From Phycisphaerales bacterium UBA2421 (GTDB lineage: Bacteria; Planctomycetota; Phycisphaerae; Tepidisphaerales; Tepidisphaeraceae): a stretch of DNA of 15,401 bases. The position numbers were made by a program, and so were the translations under genes. Location of the stretch: contig DDRH01000059.1 in NCBI GenBank assembly GCA_002343075.1, forward strand, positions 1 to 15,401, read 5' to 3'. Shown one piece after another: positions 14,662 through 15,401 of this stretch (positions are counted from its first letter, which is position 1; each line of letters starts with the position of its first letter). The notes under the pieces are model-generated. The model saw only the letters and a list, made by a program, of their open reading frames with translations. It searched no databases and had not been told where the DNA came from.

Positions 14662-15401
14662 TAAGCCTGCAGCGGCTTGACGTCCCATCCACCCTTTTGC
14701 ATCGCACCGATCGCCCGCGCCGCCGCCTCGGCAGCGGTGAGGGTGGTGAAGATCGGGACGCGATTTGCCACGCAGAGCGCTCGAATCTTTCCCTCGTCGG
14801 TTGCGGGGCCTTTTCTTGTCGGCGTGTTGATGACAAGCTGCACGTTGCCGTTCTTGATCAAGTCGCTGATGTTGGGCCGACCTTCCGCCAGCTTGCTCAC
14901 ACGTTCAGCTTTGATGCCGTGCTTCGCCAGCCACTGCCGAGTGCCTTCCGTGCAGATGATCTGGAAGCCGAGCCGCGCAAACTCCTGCGCGATCGGACGC
15001 ACCAACTCCTTGTCGTCATTCCTTACAGAGATGTAAACCGCGCCCTTGAGCGGCAGATCGGTCCCCGCGGCCAGCTGCGCCTTGGCGAAAGCGAGGTCGA
15101 ATGTGGCATCGATGCCCATGACTTCACCGGTCGAGCGCATTTCGGGGCCGAGGATGATGTCAACCCCCGGAAACTTGCTGAACGGGAAGACCACTTCCTT
15201 TACGCTCACATGTTTCGGGTCGGGCGGGTCTTGCGTGTAGCCGAGTTCGGTTAACTTCTTGCCAGCCATTATTTTAGCCGCGATTCTGGCCCACGGGATG
15301 CCGGTGGCCTTGCCCACAAAAGGCACCGTGCGACTGGCGCGCGGGTTGACTTCGATGACGTAAATCTCGCCGTCTTTAATCGCAAACTGCACGTTCATCA
15401 G
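14646..15401 (-). CDS. carB: Carbamoyl-phosphate synthase large subunit, C-terminal part
   Basis: C-terminal 251 residues of the CarB subunit (about 1070 residues in full), which makes carbamoyl phosphate from bicarbonate, ATP and glutamine-derived ammonia for arginine and pyrimidine synthesis. The gene enters from the right edge; the first codon seen is 15399-15401. The piece opens at the end of the second ATP-grasp domain (LMNVQFAIKDGEIYVIEVNPRASRTVPFV, with the metal-binding E and N of EVNPR), passes KATGIPWARIA and EMRSTGEVMGID, then enters the MGS-like allosteric domain (YISVRNDDK, ICTEGTRQWL, NISDLIKNG, LVINTPTRKGPATDEG). That last domain is where UMP or ornithine act in E. coli. The end at HASV looks natural. 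The stop lies inside the convergent 93-residue gene. Confidence 0.97.
   Translation of the reverse strand: MMNVQFAIKDGEIYVIEVNPRASRTVPFVGKATGIPWARIAAKIMAGKKLTELGYTQDPPDPKHVSVKEVVFPFSKFPGVDIILGPEMRSTGEVMGIDATFDLAFAKAQLAAGTDLPLKGAVYISVRNDDKELVRPIAQEFARLGFQIICTEGTRQWLAKHGIKAERVSKLAEGRPNISDLIKNGNVQLVINTPTRKGPATDEGKIRALCVANRVPIFTTLTAAEAAARAIGAMQKGGWDVKPLQAYHASV

Overview
The window looks like ordinary chromosome from a moderately GC-rich (roughly 58-60% by eye) diderm bacterium. Lipoprotein signals, an AsmA-like protein of the kind that spans the periplasm, and a CHASE2 sensor all point to a two-membrane envelope. The mix (stand-alone receiver protein, CHASE2 cyclase, long LOG-family protein, head-GIN lipoprotein) would fit a planctomycete-type genome, but this is a weak guess: there is no rRNA or other marker here. 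I found no tRNA, rRNA, CRISPR array, IS element, phage gene or obvious genomic island. Coding density is high; the longest gap between genes is 161 bases (2161-2321), so no stretch over 300 bases lacks a gene.

Layout from left to right. Positions 1-732 (minus) carry a glutamate racemase gene (murI) that runs off the left edge; a single-domain response regulator (818-1216, plus) diverges from it. Two minus-strand enzymes follow: a LOG-family nucleotide phosphoribohydrolase-like protein (1348-2160) and an aldo/keto reductase (2322-3242). The reductase gene has a near-consensus promoter so close to its ATG that its mRNA may be leaderless. A small plus-strand head-GIN-type lipoprotein (3355-4011) diverges from it.

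Positions 4101-11676 hold the most distinctive unit, a four-gene minus-strand run transcribed in the order CHASE2-adenylate cyclase, secreted SH3-like protein, GT-C membrane glycosyltransferase, 1257-residue AsmA-like protein. Spacing is 53 bases, 6 bases and a 5-base gap or 4-base overlap (depending on the AsmA start), which suggests one transcript. It may couple an envelope-sensing cAMP signal to glycan transfer and lipid or envelope assembly; that link is inference.

To the right is a plus-strand run: an M48 lipoprotein metalloprotease (11800-12813), thiamine-monophosphate kinase thiL (12883-13830), tsaE (13877-14293) and an unrecognised 93-residue protein (14380-14661). The last gene overlaps, tail to tail by 16 bases, the 3' end of carB (minus), which enters from the right edge.

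The best non-coding signals are a perfect interrupted palindrome (7-bp arms, 4-bp spacer) in the divergent cyclase/M48 promoter region, and a window-wide excess of the hexamer CGATCG (27 copies counted by eye, about 5 expected from composition). I see no clear new defence or mobile system; the cyclase-to-AsmA cluster is the best candidate for an undescribed functional module.
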